Origin: Actinomycetes bacterium
Lineage (GTDB): Bacteria > Actinomycetota > Actinomycetes > Actinomycetales > Microbacteriaceae
Length of the DNA stretch: 64,000 bases
Direction of reading: 5' to 3'
Assembly (NCBI GenBank): GCA_029779645.1
Contig: JAKPAC010000042.1
Coordinates: 1 to 64,000 of the forward strand
Shown here: positions 1-9,436 of the stretch, in pieces
How positions within the stretch are numbered: position 1 is the stretch's first letter
Layout of the letters: every line of letters begins with the position of its first letter
Translations under genes and position numbers: made by a program
The notes under the pieces: generated by a model
Databases searched by the model: none
What the model saw: the letters and a program-made list of their open reading frames with translations, nothing else
What the model was told of the DNA's origin: nothing

Positions 1-60
1 TCCGGACATTGACCAGGCGGGATCCGTGTGTTTGCGGGCCTGTCGGGGAGGATGTCCTTG

Positions 61-375
61 ATGGGCACGAGCAAGAGAAAGACATACACGCCGGAGTATC
101 GCCGTGAGGCTGCGCGTCTGGTGATCGACACGGGCCGGACCGTCGCGGCGGTAGCGCGCGAGATCGGCGTCGGTGAGCAACTGTTGGGCCGGTGGGTGCA
201 CGCCGAACGAGCGCGCACAGGCGTTGAGACCGACACGTTGCTGGATCTGAACGAGCGCGCCGAGCTGGAACGGTTACGCCGCGAGAATCAGGATCTGCGG
301 ATGGACAACGAGTTCCTGGGAAAAGCGGCGGCCTTCTTCGCATCGAAGCAGAACCCGAGGAGCGGTTCGCGGTGA
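61..375 (+). CDS. IS3-family transposase OrfA (HTH, leucine-zipper protein)
   Basis: OrfA is the DNA-binding subunit of an IS3 transposase and recognises the terminal repeats. The 104 residues hold an HTH_Tnp_1 type helix-turn-helix (KTYTPEYRREAARLV, then AVAREIGV) followed by a heptad-rich coiled coil (LNERAELERLRRENQDL) typical of the oligomerisation zipper. The ATG at 61 was chosen because GGGGAGG at 45-51 lies nine bases before it; GTG at 28 and ATG at 52 are less well placed. The frame ends in a GTGA overlap with orfB. Confidence 0.88.
   Translation: MGTSKRKTYTPEYRREAARLVIDTGRTVAAVAREIGVGEQLLGRWVHAERARTGVETDTLLDLNERAELERLRRENQDLRMDNEFLGKAAAFFASKQNPRSGSR
318..324 (+). promoter_or_regulatory. 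Probable -1 ribosomal frameshift slippery heptamer
   Basis: The heptamer G GGA AAA is in the X XXY YYZ register of the orfA frame (CTG GGA AAA GCG). A one-base backward slip here continues without any stop codon into orfB, which would give the OrfAB fusion transposase used by IS3 elements. The position near the end of orfA fits the family; slippage itself is inferred. Confidence 0.55.
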
Positions 376-1253
376 TCGAGGCGGAGAAGGCCAAACAGAC
401 GACGATAACGGTGACACGGATGTGTGCGCTGCTCGGGGTGGACCGGCGCCGGTACTACGAGTGGCGGACCCGGATAGCTGCCGGCCCGTCGCCACGGCAG
501 CAGCGAGCCGCGGACCTGACGGTGCGGATCCGCGAGTTCCATGCCGCGTCCGACGGGACCTATGGGGCGCCAAGAATCCATGCAGATCTGCAGGACGCCG
601 GGGTGGTGGTCTCGCGCAAGACGGTCGCGAAACTCATGCAGGCAGACGGCGTCACGGGGATCAGCCCCGCCACTTGGCATCCACCGACGACCGTCCATGG
701 TGAGGATCCGTTCCCGGTTCCCGACCTGGTGGAGCGGCAGTTCGACAGGGGCGAACGCGACGTCGCTTGGTTCTCCGACATCACGTATTTGCATACCGGT
801 GAGGGATGGGCGTTTCTGTGTGTCGTCAGGGACGGGAACACCCGCCGCGTCCTCGGCCGGACTGTCGCTGACAGTCTGCATACCGACCTCGTCGAAGACG
901 CACTGCGCCAGGCGGTCGCGCTGCGCGGTCACCTGCCGCGGAAGGTGATCTTCCACGCAGATAGAGGCACCCAGTACACCAGCGCGCAGCTCGCGAAAGC
1001 AGCGAAGGAGCTTGGCGTGCTGCGGTCGATGGGTCGCACCGGGGTGTGCTGGGATAACGCCGCCGCGGAATCGTTCTGGTCCACGTTCAAGAACGAGTAC
1101 TACCACCGGCACACCTTCGCCACGATCGACGCCGCTCGACGCGGCGCTTACGTCTGGATCGACGGCTGGTACAACGCTCGCCGACGCCACTCGAGCATCG
1201 GCTACCTCAGCCCGTTAGAGTACGAACGACGCCAGCTCGCGCTGGCAGCCTGA
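372..1253 (+). CDS. IS3-family transposase OrfB (DDE catalytic subunit)
   Basis: OrfB carries the rve/DDE integrase domain that cuts and joins IS ends. Residues 1-110 form the HTH_21-like linker (DGTYGAPRIHADL). The catalytic core shows the three acidic residues in FSDITYL, HADRGTQYTS and CWDNAAAESFWSTFKNE. The tail YNARRRHSSIGYLSPLEYE is standard for the family. The nominal start is GTG in the GTGA overlap with orfA, but the natural product is probably the frameshift fusion OrfAB. Length (293 residues) is full for the family. Confidence 0.92.
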   Translation: MIEAEKAKQTTITVTRMCALLGVDRRRYYEWRTRIAAGPSPRQQRAADLTVRIREFHAASDGTYGAPRIHADLQDAGVVVSRKTVAKLMQADGVTGISPATWHPPTTVHGEDPFPVPDLVERQFDRGERDVAWFSDITYLHTGEGWAFLCVVRDGNTRRVLGRTVADSLHTDLVEDALRQAVALRGHLPRKVIFHADRGTQYTSAQLAKAAKELGVLRSMGRTGVCWDNAAAESFWSTFKNEYYHRHTFATIDAARRGAYVWIDGWYNARRRHSSIGYLSPLEYERRQLALAA

Positions 1254-1270
1254 CCAACCAACCAACCACC

Positions 1271-1295
1271 TGTCCGGGAATCGGGGTCAGCCTCA
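1271..1295 (+). repeat. Right terminal inverted repeat of the IS3 element
   Basis: TGTCCGGGAATCGGGGTCAG followed by CCTCA forms the right end. The reverse complement begins TGAGGCTGACCCC, a usual IS3-type end, and its CCGGACA segment recurs at the left edge of the window. A CCAA-rich run (1253-1268) separates it from the orfB stop. Confidence 0.7.
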
Positions 1296-1307
1296 CACAC
1301 GAGCTGC

Positions 1308-1339
1308 CACTGTGTCTCGGAGGGGGCACTGTGTCTCGG
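1308..1339. repeat. Two direct copies of a 13-bp word beside the IS
   Basis: CACTGTGTCTCGG occurs at 1308-1320 and 1327-1339, 19 bp apart, just outside the IS right end. It could be a remnant of another element's end or part of the same kind of repeat as that at 1447-1519. No gene is visible between 1296 and 1440. Confidence 0.5.
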
Positions 1340-1446
1340 CACTGCGTTCACCGTACGGCCCCGCGAAACGCACCACCTATCCCGAAACCCACGGCCTGAC
1401 CGTGCACGGGCGAAGCCATGCTGCATCTCACCGCGCAGCACTCCAC

Positions 1447-1519
1447 CCCACCGACGCAGAAAGGGCCCACCAACGCAGAACGGCCCTACCAACGCAGAAC
1501 GACCCCACCAACGCAGAAG
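1447..1519. repeat. Four tandem ~19-bp repeats downstream of groEL
   Basis: Four imperfect units share the core CCAMCRACGCAGAA (for example CCACCAACGCAGAACGGCC), spaced 19-20 bp, and run straight into the groEL terminator stem. There are no spacers, so this is not a CRISPR. The function is unknown. Confidence 0.75.
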
Positions 1520-1547
1520 TCCCCCTCCGAGACGGAGGGGGACTTCT
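1515..1547 (-). terminator. groEL terminator hairpin
   Basis: A perfect 15-bp inverted repeat (AGAAGTCCCCCTCCG / CGGAGGGGGACTTCT) with a three-base loop lies 20 bp beyond the groEL stop. There is no U-tract on the minus strand, as is common in actinobacteria. Confidence 0.75.
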
Positions 1548-1566
1548 GTCGGTGCAGGGACTGGAC

Positions 1567-3244
<1,678 letters not shown>

Positions 3245-3252
3245 CACCAATA

Positions 3253-3279
3253 CTGGCACTCGACCTGGGAGAGTGCAAG
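3253..3279 (-). promoter_or_regulatory. Second, imperfect CIRCE operator overlapping a -35 element
   Basis: GCACTC-N9-GAGTGC (3256-3276) keeps the core of CIRCE with the same nine-base spacer but loses the outer arms. On the minus strand TTGCAC (candidate -35) overlaps its distal arm and CAGTAT follows after 17 bp, so HrcA bound here would cover the promoter. Confidence 0.75.
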
Positions 3280-3308
3280 CCACGAACGCGGGGTTCGGCG
3301 ACCGCGGA

Positions 3309-3890
3309 CTACGGCTTCGCTGATGGCGAACCGGAGGGCGCGGGGGCGAGGTAGTCGGCCCCCAGCACCACGGTCAGCTGCAGCGCATCCGGGTCGCCGG
3401 ACGGCTGGTAGAAGTCGTTCTGCACGACCTCGGCGCCGCCGATCACATCGGCCAGGCCGAGCGCCGCGGCGCGATCGCCGACGGCCGAGTAGTAGATCGT
3501 GGTCGTCTCGACGTCGCGGCTGCCCGCGGCGCCGGTCAGCACCAGCTCCGGGGCCCAGCCGGCCGCCTTGACCTTGTCGCCCACGCGTGTGGCGAGATCC
3601 TGCTCGGTCGTGCCGTTGAGCACGAGCACGGTGAAGGCGGTGTCGATGATCGGGTCGACCGTCTGCACCGGAGCCGGCTCGGGCGTCGGCTCGGGAAAGA
3701 GCTGGATGCGGCCCGAGGCGAGCAGCGTCGCGAAGATGCCGATCGCGACGATCAGCACCGTGGCGGCGAGCGCCCACAGCAGCGTCACCCAGCCGCGCGT
3801 GCGCGGGTTCTCGGCGCGGTGCGCGCCGACTCGACCGGGGGACGACGGCACGTCATCAAAGCGATCGCGCGGGGGCTTGGTGTTCGACAC
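3309..3890 (-). CDS. LytR_C domain membrane protein
   Basis: A 193-residue protein with a polar N-terminus (1-32), one transmembrane helix (about 33-59), a Pro-rich linker ([10 protein letters not shown]) and an extracytoplasmic LytR C-terminal domain (about 85-178) with the family pattern [11 protein letters not shown] and TTIYYSAV. LytR_C domains are found in cell-envelope proteins; the ligand is unknown. It lies downstream of DUF3263 in the same direction. The start is GTG, supported by TAGCAT six bases upstream (leaderless). Confidence 0.85.
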   Translation of the reverse strand: MSNTKPPRDRFDDVPSSPGRVGAHRAENPRTRGWVTLLWALAATVLIVAIGIFATLLASGRIQLFPEPTPEPAPVQTVDPIIDTAFTVLVLNGTTEQDLATRVGDKVKAAGWAPELVLTGAAGSRDVETTTIYYSAVGDRAAALGLADVIGGAEVVQNDFYQPSGDPDALQLTVVLGADYLAPAPSGSPSAKP

Positions 3891-3896
3891 CCCCCG

Positions 3897-3902
3897 ATGC
3901 TA
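3897..3902 (-). promoter_or_regulatory. -10 element TAGCAT, leaderless LytR_C gene
   Basis: TAGCAT-N6-GTG places the transcription start at or next to the start codon. Confidence 0.6.
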
Positions 3903-3913
3903 CCCGGCCGACC

Positions 3914-4168
3914 CTAATGCAGCGTCTCAGCCCCGCGGGCTCGCCTCGCAGCCTCGCGCGCGTCGCGCATGCGTCGCAGCCGTCCGACCAGCATCGGGTC
4001 ATAGGCGAGCGCCTCGCGGCTGTCGATCACGCGCCCGAGCAGCTGGTAGTACCGGCTCGGCGTCAGCTGCAGCTCGGCCCGGATCGCCTCTTCCTTGGCG
4101 CCGACGTGCTGCGGCCAGTCGCGCTCAAAGTCGAGAATCGCACGGTCGCGCGCATCCAACGTGCTCAT
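3914..4168 (-). CDS. DUF3263 family protein
   Basis: An 84-residue conserved actinobacterial protein with the family pattern [28 protein letters not shown] and SRYYQLL. The predicted fold is a helix-turn-helix resembling a sigma-factor region, so DNA binding is plausible but unproven. Its ATG overlaps the TGA of the upstream DUF2332 gene (ATGA), yet TACGCT also lies six bases upstream, so it may be both coupled to that gene and transcribed on its own as a leaderless message. Confidence 0.85.
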   Translation of the reverse strand: MSTLDARDRAILDFERDWPQHVGAKEEAIRAELQLTPSRYYQLLGRVIDSREALAYDPMLVGRLRRMRDAREAARRARGAETLH

Positions 4169-5253
4169 GCCTCCAGCGTAGGCGGGGCGGCGGGTTCGCC
4201 GCGCCACGCCACCCACGCCCCCAGCGGGTCGACCGCCGCGAGCGGCACCCCGTCGAGTGCGAGCGCGAATGCGTCGGCGGGCCACTCGCCCGCGGCGATC
4301 GGCGGATGCCACGCCTCGTGCAGGCCCGGCGCGTCGATCGTGATCCAGTGCCCGTGCAGCGAGCGCGCCGTCTCGATGATGCGATTGCGCGCCGCCCACG
4401 GCACGTGCGCCAGCACCCCGGGCGTCGTGACCACCAGCGTCATGTCGGCGGGCGCCTCGGCCGCCACCGCCGCCAGCAGCTCGGCCGCGTCGCCGCCCTG
4501 GATGAGGGGCTGCCGGATGCGGGCCGGAATCGCCGCGGCCTCGCCAGGCGCCGCCGGCCTCCGAGCCGCGAGCTCCGCACGCTCGAGCTCCGTGGCGACG
4601 ACGTCGAGGGCGCTCTCGATGCGCGCCTCGCGCCCCGTCTCGCCCGGCCAGACCAGGCCGGTGATCCAGGCGCGACCCGCGGCATCCCGAGCGTCGACCG
4701 GCTGCAGATCGATGCCGGCGCGCCACCCGACCTCGGGCAGGCGCAGCCGCGGCACGGGGCCGGTGAGCCGGCACGCGAGCTCGACAGGCGAGCCGTCCGC
4801 CGGATCGAGCGCGGCCAGCAGCGCTCCCCCGGCGTCGCGGTACCGGTACGCGTAGCGGTCGGGAAACAGGCACAGCCCGGCGGAGGCGCCCACCTCCAGC
4901 AGCGCGATCGGCCCGTCGATCAGCGAGAGCGCGGGCAGGAGCGCCGCGCAGCGCCGCGGCTCGTTGGTCTGCACCCCCCGGCGCGCGCACTCGGCGACGA
5001 GCGCGTCGGCGTGCCCGAGCATCCATTCGCGCAGCTCGGGCCATGGCCCGAGCGGGGCGCCCAGGAGCCTCGCGACGGCGAAGACGAGGGGCGGCTGGCG
5101 ATGCGTCGCCGGGATGCGCGCGAGCACGCGCCGCGCGGCCGGGTCGGCGGCGACGCCCCTCGCCCACTGCTCGTACAGGGCCGAACGCCCTGGCGCCTCC
5201 TGCTCGGCGAAGCGGCGATAGCGGGCCTTGACGGCGGCCTCCTCAGATTCCAC
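4165..5253 (-). CDS. DUF2332 family protein
   Basis: A 362-residue protein of the DUF2332 family. The central stretch [27 protein letters not shown] looks like a Rossmann-type motif I, which makes an SAM-dependent methyltransferase fold plausible; no substrate is known. Further family blocks are [12 protein letters not shown] and [13 protein letters not shown]. The start is GTG at 5253 with AGGA upstream; no stop interrupts the frame above it, but the sequence farther upstream is low-complexity Arg/Ala. The 3' end overlaps DUF3263. Confidence 0.82.
   Translation of the reverse strand: MESEEAAVKARYRRFAEQEAPGRSALYEQWARGVAADPAARRVLARIPATHRQPPLVFAVARLLGAPLGPWPELREWMLGHADALVAECARRGVQTNEPRRCAALLPALSLIDGPIALLEVGASAGLCLFPDRYAYRYRDAGGALLAALDPADGSPVELACRLTGPVPRLRLPEVGWRAGIDLQPVDARDAAGRAWITGLVWPGETGREARIESALDVVATELERAELAARRPAAPGEAAAIPARIRQPLIQGGDAAELLAAVAAEAPADMTLVVTTPGVLAHVPWAARNRIIETARSLHGHWITIDAPGLHEAWHPPIAAGEWPADAFALALDGVPLAAVDPLGAWVAWRGEPAAPPTLEA
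4175..4180 (-). promoter_or_regulatory. -10 element TACGCT, leaderless DUF3263 gene
   Basis: TACGCT-N6-ATG lies inside the 3' end of the DUF2332 gene. The same TACGCTGGAGGCATGA string recurs at the senX3 start. Confidence 0.5.
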
Positions 5254-5370
5254 GCATTCATCCTGCCCCGCCGGGCCCGTGCGCGGGCGCGCCACGACGG
5301 CCGGGCGCACGCGGGGAACACCCCGCCGGGCCCCGACGTTGCATACGCTGGGAGCAATCAGGAGGTCGTC

Positions 5371-5826
5371 ATGACACACCCCATCCAACCCACCGGCATC
5401 CCGGTGACCGACGCGCAGTGGCGCGCGGCGCTCACCCCCGAGCAGTACGCGGTGCTGCGGCAGGCCGGCACGGAGCGCCCGTGGACGGGCCCGCTGCTCG
5501 ACGAGCACCGCGCCGGGCTGTTCACGTGCGCGGGCTGCGGCGCCGAGCTGTTCAAGAGTGGCACCAAGTTCGATTCGGGATGCGGCTGGCCGAGCTTCTA
5601 CGAGTCCATCCGCCCCGATGCGGTCACCCTCATCGAGGACCGCACGCTCGGCATGGTGCGCACCGAGGTGCGCTGCGCGCGGTGCGACTCGCACCTCGGG
5701 CACGTGTTCCCGGACGGCTATGGCACGCCCACGGGCGACCGCTACTGCATGAACTCGATCGCGCTCGGGTTCACCCCCGACGCCGAGACCGAGACCGAGA
5801 CCGACGACTCGGACGCCGGTGCATAG
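5371..5826 (+). CDS. msrB: Peptide-methionine (R)-S-oxide reductase MsrB
   Basis: Reduces the R epimer of methionine sulfoxide in proteins, using thioredoxin. The 151 residues show the zinc-binding pairs C53xxC56 and C102xxC105, a cysteine at 71 (SGCGWPSF) that can act in resolving, and the catalytic C126 in RYCMNS. AGGAGG lies seven bases before the ATG. The acidic tail ([13 protein letters not shown]) is extra. Its end overlaps the next gene by eight bases, suggesting a two-gene unit. Confidence 0.97.
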   Translation: MTHPIQPTGIPVTDAQWRAALTPEQYAVLRQAGTERPWTGPLLDEHRAGLFTCAGCGAELFKSGTKFDSGCGWPSFYESIRPDAVTLIEDRTLGMVRTEVRCARCDSHLGHVFPDGYGTPTGDRYCMNSIALGFTPDAETETETDDSDAGA

Positions 5827-6493
5827 CTCGGCGTCGAGCGTCGAGGCATCCCCGGCGCTGCAGGCGATGCTGCGGCGCCGCTCGAGCTCCAAGGTCGACG
5901 ACACGGCACCCACGCACGAGGAGCTGCTCGCGCTGGTCGCCGGGGCCGGCCGCGTGGCCGACCACTCGTCGATGCGGCCGTGGCGCCTGATCGAGCTGCG
6001 CGGCGACGACCGCGAGCGGCTCGGACGCGCCCTGAACAAGGCGGCCGGCGAGAAGGGCGCGTCGACCAAGCCGATGCGCGCGCCGCTGCTGATCGCGGTG
6101 GTCGCGACGATCCGTAAGAGCGAGAAGGTTCCGGCGTGGGAGCAGGAGGCCGTCGCCTCCGGCGTCGCGCACATGCTGAGCCTCGCGCTCGACGAGGCCG
6201 GCTACGGCGTGATGTGGCGCACTGGGCACGCGACCCGCACCAAGGCGGTCGCGAAGGCGCACGGCCTCGAGAAGCACGAGCGGCTGCTCGGCTGGCTCTA
6301 CGTCGGCGGACGGCCGGAGCGCACGCGCCCGGAGCGCCCCCGAACGATCGAGGCCGAGCGCTTCGTCTCGCGGATGCCCGGCGGCGAGCGCAGCGGCAGC
6401 GAGGACGCGCCGGAGCGCCCGCGCGCGAAGAAGCAGAAGACGTCGAAGAAGTCGAAGAAGCAGAAGGCCTCGAAGAGCCGGAAGGACGGCTAG
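5819..6493 (+). CDS. Nitroreductase family protein with Lys-rich tail
   Basis: An FMN-dependent nitroreductase-like fold: [11 protein letters not shown] at the N-terminus fits the RRS start of the family, [14 protein letters not shown] fits the FMN-binding block, and [21 protein letters not shown] the second half. Substrate unknown; a redox role is suggested by its overlap with msrB. The last ~30 residues are almost wholly Lys/Arg/Ser, which could bind nucleic acid or the membrane. Its TAG stop shares the palindrome CTAG with the stop of the opposing gene. GTG start. Confidence 0.85.
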   Translation: MHSSASSVEASPALQAMLRRRSSSKVDDTAPTHEELLALVAGAGRVADHSSMRPWRLIELRGDDRERLGRALNKAAGEKGASTKPMRAPLLIAVVATIRKSEKVPAWEQEAVASGVAHMLSLALDEAGYGVMWRTGHATRTKAVAKAHGLEKHERLLGWLYVGGRPERTRPERPRTIEAERFVSRMPGGERSGSEDAPERPRAKKQKTSKKSKKQKASKSRKDG

Positions 6494-7533
6494 GTCCGCG
6501 GCAGACGCCCGAACAGGCGCCGCCAGCGCACGCGGCCCCACGGGATCGCCGCGGCGGCGACCGCGAGCAGCGCGAGCAGCACCATCGCGAGCGACTGCCA
6601 CAGCCCGGCGCCCGAGGTGGCCGGCCACCAGATGTCGAGCAGCACGGAGGCCACGAGCTGGCCGACGATCGAGGCGAGGCCGAGCAGCAGCATCCCGGTG
6701 AAGCGCACGAGCGCCGCCGACATCAGCACGTAGGCCATGCCGGCCGCGCCGCCCACGTAGAGCCACGGCTCGGTGGGCAGGTTCGTCGGCAGCCCCACGA
6801 TCGAGACGTTCACCGCGACCGCGATCGACAGCAGGATCGTCCCGCCGATGAAGTTCACGAGCGTCGCCGTGAGCGCGCTGCCCGTGCGTGCGCGCAGCCG
6901 CCCGTTGGTCGCCGCCTGCCAGGCGATGCCGGCGCCGGCGACGACCGGCAGCATCAGCATCCACAGCGGCACCGCGGCGAGCAGCTCGGGCGAGACCGCG
7001 AGCGCGACGGCGACGAGCGCGAGCCCCGCGCCGAGCAGCCGGCCCGGCGTGATCGCCACGACGCCGGCCGGGCCGTAGCCCACGCGGTCGAGCACGAGGC
7101 CGTTGACCGTCTGGCCCGCCACCACGCCGACGCTGAACAGCGCCACGCCGATGACCGCGACGGTGAGCCCCTGCGTCGCGACGGTGACGGCCCCCGCCAC
7201 GCCGCTCGCGAGCATCCACCACGGGATGCTGCGCTCGCGCACGCCCCTGGCGAGCTCGCGAAAGCCAGCCCGCCCGTTCGGCACGACCAGGCTCAGCACG
7301 ATCATGATCGTCAGCGCGAAGACCATCGAGATGAGCGCGGCGAACAGGCCGTCGCCGAGCGCCATGCCGAGCGCGCCGTTCAGGCGTGCCTGCACGGCGG
7401 TGAGGATTCCGACGCACACGGCGCCGGCGATGCCCACCCAGCGCATGAGGCTCGGGTGTCGGATCACCGCCCGCACGCGGGCCTCGGACGGAACGCCCTC
7501 GACGGGAACGGATTTGGGACGCACAGAAACCAC
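6490..7533 (-). CDS. DMT-family transporter, YdcZ/DUF606 type duplicated
   Basis: A 347-residue membrane protein with about ten hydrophobic helices. Two related halves (residues ~30-175 and ~190-335) each contain the YdcZ-type pattern (GILTAVQARLNGAL in the first; GIAWQAATNGRLRARTG in the second). The family belongs to the drug/metabolite transporter superfamily; the substrate is unknown. The start GTG at 7533 is not decided by a clear ribosome site. It converges on the nitroreductase gene with overlapping stop codons. Confidence 0.85.
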   Translation of the reverse strand: MVSVRPKSVPVEGVPSEARVRAVIRHPSLMRWVGIAGAVCVGILTAVQARLNGALGMALGDGLFAALISMVFALTIMIVLSLVVPNGRAGFRELARGVRERSIPWWMLASGVAGAVTVATQGLTVAVIGVALFSVGVVAGQTVNGLVLDRVGYGPAGVVAITPGRLLGAGLALVAVALAVSPELLAAVPLWMLMLPVVAGAGIAWQAATNGRLRARTGSALTATLVNFIGGTILLSIAVAVNVSIVGLPTNLPTEPWLYVGGAAGMAYVLMSAALVRFTGMLLLGLASIVGQLVASVLLDIWWPATSGAGLWQSLAMVLLALLAVAAAAIPWGRVRWRRLFGRLPRT

Positions 7534-7616
7534 AACACCAACTCGACTCTTTCGGCCAGCCTAACAGTCGAGCGGCGAGCACCCGAGCCGCAGGCGCCCG
7601 AGCGGCAAGCGCCTGA

Positions 7617-9014
7617 TCAAGGTCGGTTTTCGCCCGTGCCGCCTCCGTCTTCCGCGGCCCGCGCGACGAACAGCTCGTAGTCATCGCGCGAGCGGCGCGC
7701 GTACGCGTGCCCCCAGTCCAGCAGCGCCTCGCCGGCTCGGGCGCCGTCGCCGAGGTATCCGCTCACCTCGGCGGTGAACGGCGACTGCGCGTGCGCCCGC
7801 GCCAGTGTCGCGGCGCACGCGCGCGCATATGTGACGAACGGCTCGTCCTCGAGCTCCTCGACCTCGATGCCGCCCTTCATGTCGTGAAACTGCCGCACAT
7901 AGAGCTCGAGCTCGATGCCGCGCGCATCCACGACGCGCAGCGAGCCGAGGAACGGATCGCTCAGCGCCTGCAGGATCCGCTGCATCGCCACCACGCGGCC
8001 GCCCTGGCCGCGCTCGCGGATGAGCTCGGTGAGCTCGAGCGGCTGGCCGATGCCGCCATACTGCTCGAGCACGCTGCGCCCGGCCTCCTTCGACTGCAGG
8101 ATCAGGGTGTGCCCGTCGCCGTCCTGGAAGAGCGTGAGCGAGCAGCCGGTGCCGACGCTGCCGACGCCCACCACCCGCTGGACCGAATCGACGACGGCGT
8201 AGTGGCGCAGCTGGAGCGCGATGTCTGGGCCGGCGGTGCGCAGGTACTCCTGGGTCAGCTCCATCAGGCGCGCGTGCAGCTCCGGCGCGAGCGGCGTCGT
8301 GGTCGGCGACTGCAGCACGAAGCGCAGCCGCCCCGACTCGTCGACCTCGGTCAGCTTGCGCGAGGCCCGCTCGCCGGTGTGCTTCCTCGCATCCTTGATC
8401 GCCCGGTCCACCGCCTTGCGCGACGCGGCACGCATCCGACCCTTCGCGCCGCCTGCCTCGAAGTGCGCGTAGTACCGCTGCAGCGGCGCGGCACCGGCGG
8501 CGGTGCGCATCGCGAGCGCGTACGAGCGTACCGCGGTGCGCACGGCGTCGCCGACGACGGCATCCGCCCTCCCGGTGGCCTGCCCGGCGATCACCACGCT
8601 GGCGACCAGCCGCTTCAGGTCCCATTCCCACGGCGCCCACGCGGCCTCGTCGAAGTCGTTCAGGTCGAACACGAGGGTGCGCTGCGCGGTCGCGTAGAAG
8701 CCGAAGTTCGCGACGTGCGCGTCACCGCACGAGGGCACGAAGATGCCGGTGTGCGGCTCGCCGGCGAGGTCTGCGGCCATGATCGCCGCCGTGCCCCGGT
8801 AGAAGGCGAACGGGCTCTGACTCATCCGCTCGGTGCGCAGCGGCACGAGGTCTTGCAGTCGCGTCGCGTTCTGCGCATCGATGATCGACAACGGGTCGCG
8901 AGGCCCGCCGGCGAGCTCGGCAAGCCTTCGGCGCGGCACCGTGCGGCGCAGCTGCCTGCCCCGCGCTCGCCGCGCGTCACGACTCTCGGGCAGCTCCACG
9001 TGTGCGTCGTTCAT
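7617..9014 (-). CDS. DUF2252 family protein
   Basis: A 465-residue member of DUF2252, a family distantly related to protein-kinase/aminoglycoside-phosphotransferase folds. Visible blocks are ERMSQSPFAFYRGTAAIMA, CGDAHVANFGFY, VFDLNDFDEAAWAPWEWDLKRLVAS, GVGSVGTGC and VRQFHDMKG, all typical of the family. The GDAHxxNFG segment resembles the catalytic loop of kinase-like enzymes, but no activity is established. AGGAGG lies nine bases before the ATG. It appears monocistronic. Confidence 0.88.
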   Translation of the reverse strand: MNDAHVELPESRDARRARGRQLRRTVPRRRLAELAGGPRDPLSIIDAQNATRLQDLVPLRTERMSQSPFAFYRGTAAIMAADLAGEPHTGIFVPSCGDAHVANFGFYATAQRTLVFDLNDFDEAAWAPWEWDLKRLVASVVIAGQATGRADAVVGDAVRTAVRSYALAMRTAAGAAPLQRYYAHFEAGGAKGRMRAASRKAVDRAIKDARKHTGERASRKLTEVDESGRLRFVLQSPTTTPLAPELHARLMELTQEYLRTAGPDIALQLRHYAVVDSVQRVVGVGSVGTGCSLTLFQDGDGHTLILQSKEAGRSVLEQYGGIGQPLELTELIRERGQGGRVVAMQRILQALSDPFLGSLRVVDARGIELELYVRQFHDMKGGIEVEELEDEPFVTYARACAATLARAHAQSPFTAEVSGYLGDGARAGEALLDWGHAYARRSRDDYELFVARAAEDGGGTGENRP

Positions 9015-9239
9015 CCTCCACCGCCTCCTTGCTCGGGGACGCCAGGGCCGGAGCCCCCGCCTGCGCGAACGCCCCGCGTGCGGCGGCGCACCGCCCGGGT
9101 GTCGTCGCAGTCAGAATCGCACATTCTCGCGTCGCGCATGCGCGTGTTCGCAGATCTGCGGCCGACCGCGAAGCGCGAGCGCCCTTGGGCGCGGGGGCGG
9201 ACCGGACGCGGCGCGAACCGCGGGATGCCCGTCAGAGAG

Positions 9240-9312
9240 AGCCGGCTGCGGGACTCGAACCCGCAACCACCGCTTTACAAGAGCGGTGCGCTACCAATTG
9301 CGCCAAGCCGGC
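9240..9312 (-). tRNA. tRNA-Thr (anticodon TGT)
   Basis: The minus strand folds as a full cloverleaf: acceptor GCCGGCT/AGCCGGC, T-loop GGTTCGAGTCC, and anticodon loop CTTGTAA with TGT at the centre. The discriminator base is T and CCA is not encoded. No integration remnant is seen beside it. Confidence 0.95.
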
Positions 9313-9436
9313 AATGTGAGCAAGTCTATCGGGGCGTTCGGGTGTGCTCCGGCATCCCGAACCCGACCGCCCGCGGGGCGGTGGCGCTCGTCGCGCCGCG
9401 AGGTCGAGCGCGGGTGCTCCTCGCGGTGCGCCGCCG

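Larger units (their letters stand above)
1..1295 (+). mobile_element. IS3-family insertion sequence, left terminus missing
   Basis: Two overlapping transposase frames (orfA, orfB) are followed by a right-end inverted repeat near 1271-1295 that ends in CA. Its reverse complement contains CCGGACA, and the same heptamer is at 2-8, so the left repeat begins just outside the window. Gene order, DDE residues and the -1 frame relation are those of IS3. Both frames are intact, so the copy may be active. The target-site duplication cannot be judged because the left flank is absent. Confidence 0.9.

Noticed and set aside
1296..1440. Remnant of a second insertion sequence
   Set aside because: Only a 13-bp direct repeat is seen; there is no transposase fragment or paired inverted ends.
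1447..1519. Possible CRISPR array
   Set aside because: The units are contiguous, with no unique spacers and no cas genes nearby.
3499..5826. A very long plus-strand frame spanning several minus-strand genes into msrB
   Set aside because: Only the msrB part (from 5371) has a family match and a ribosome site; the rest is antisense shadow.
6490..6493. Overlapping stops in CTAG as a regulatory device
   Set aside because: A simple consequence of convergent genes sharing a palindromic tetramer.
9240..9312. tRNA-Thr as an integration site
   Set aside because: No integrase, direct repeat or composition change was found on either side; the same holds for tRNA-Lys at 39581.
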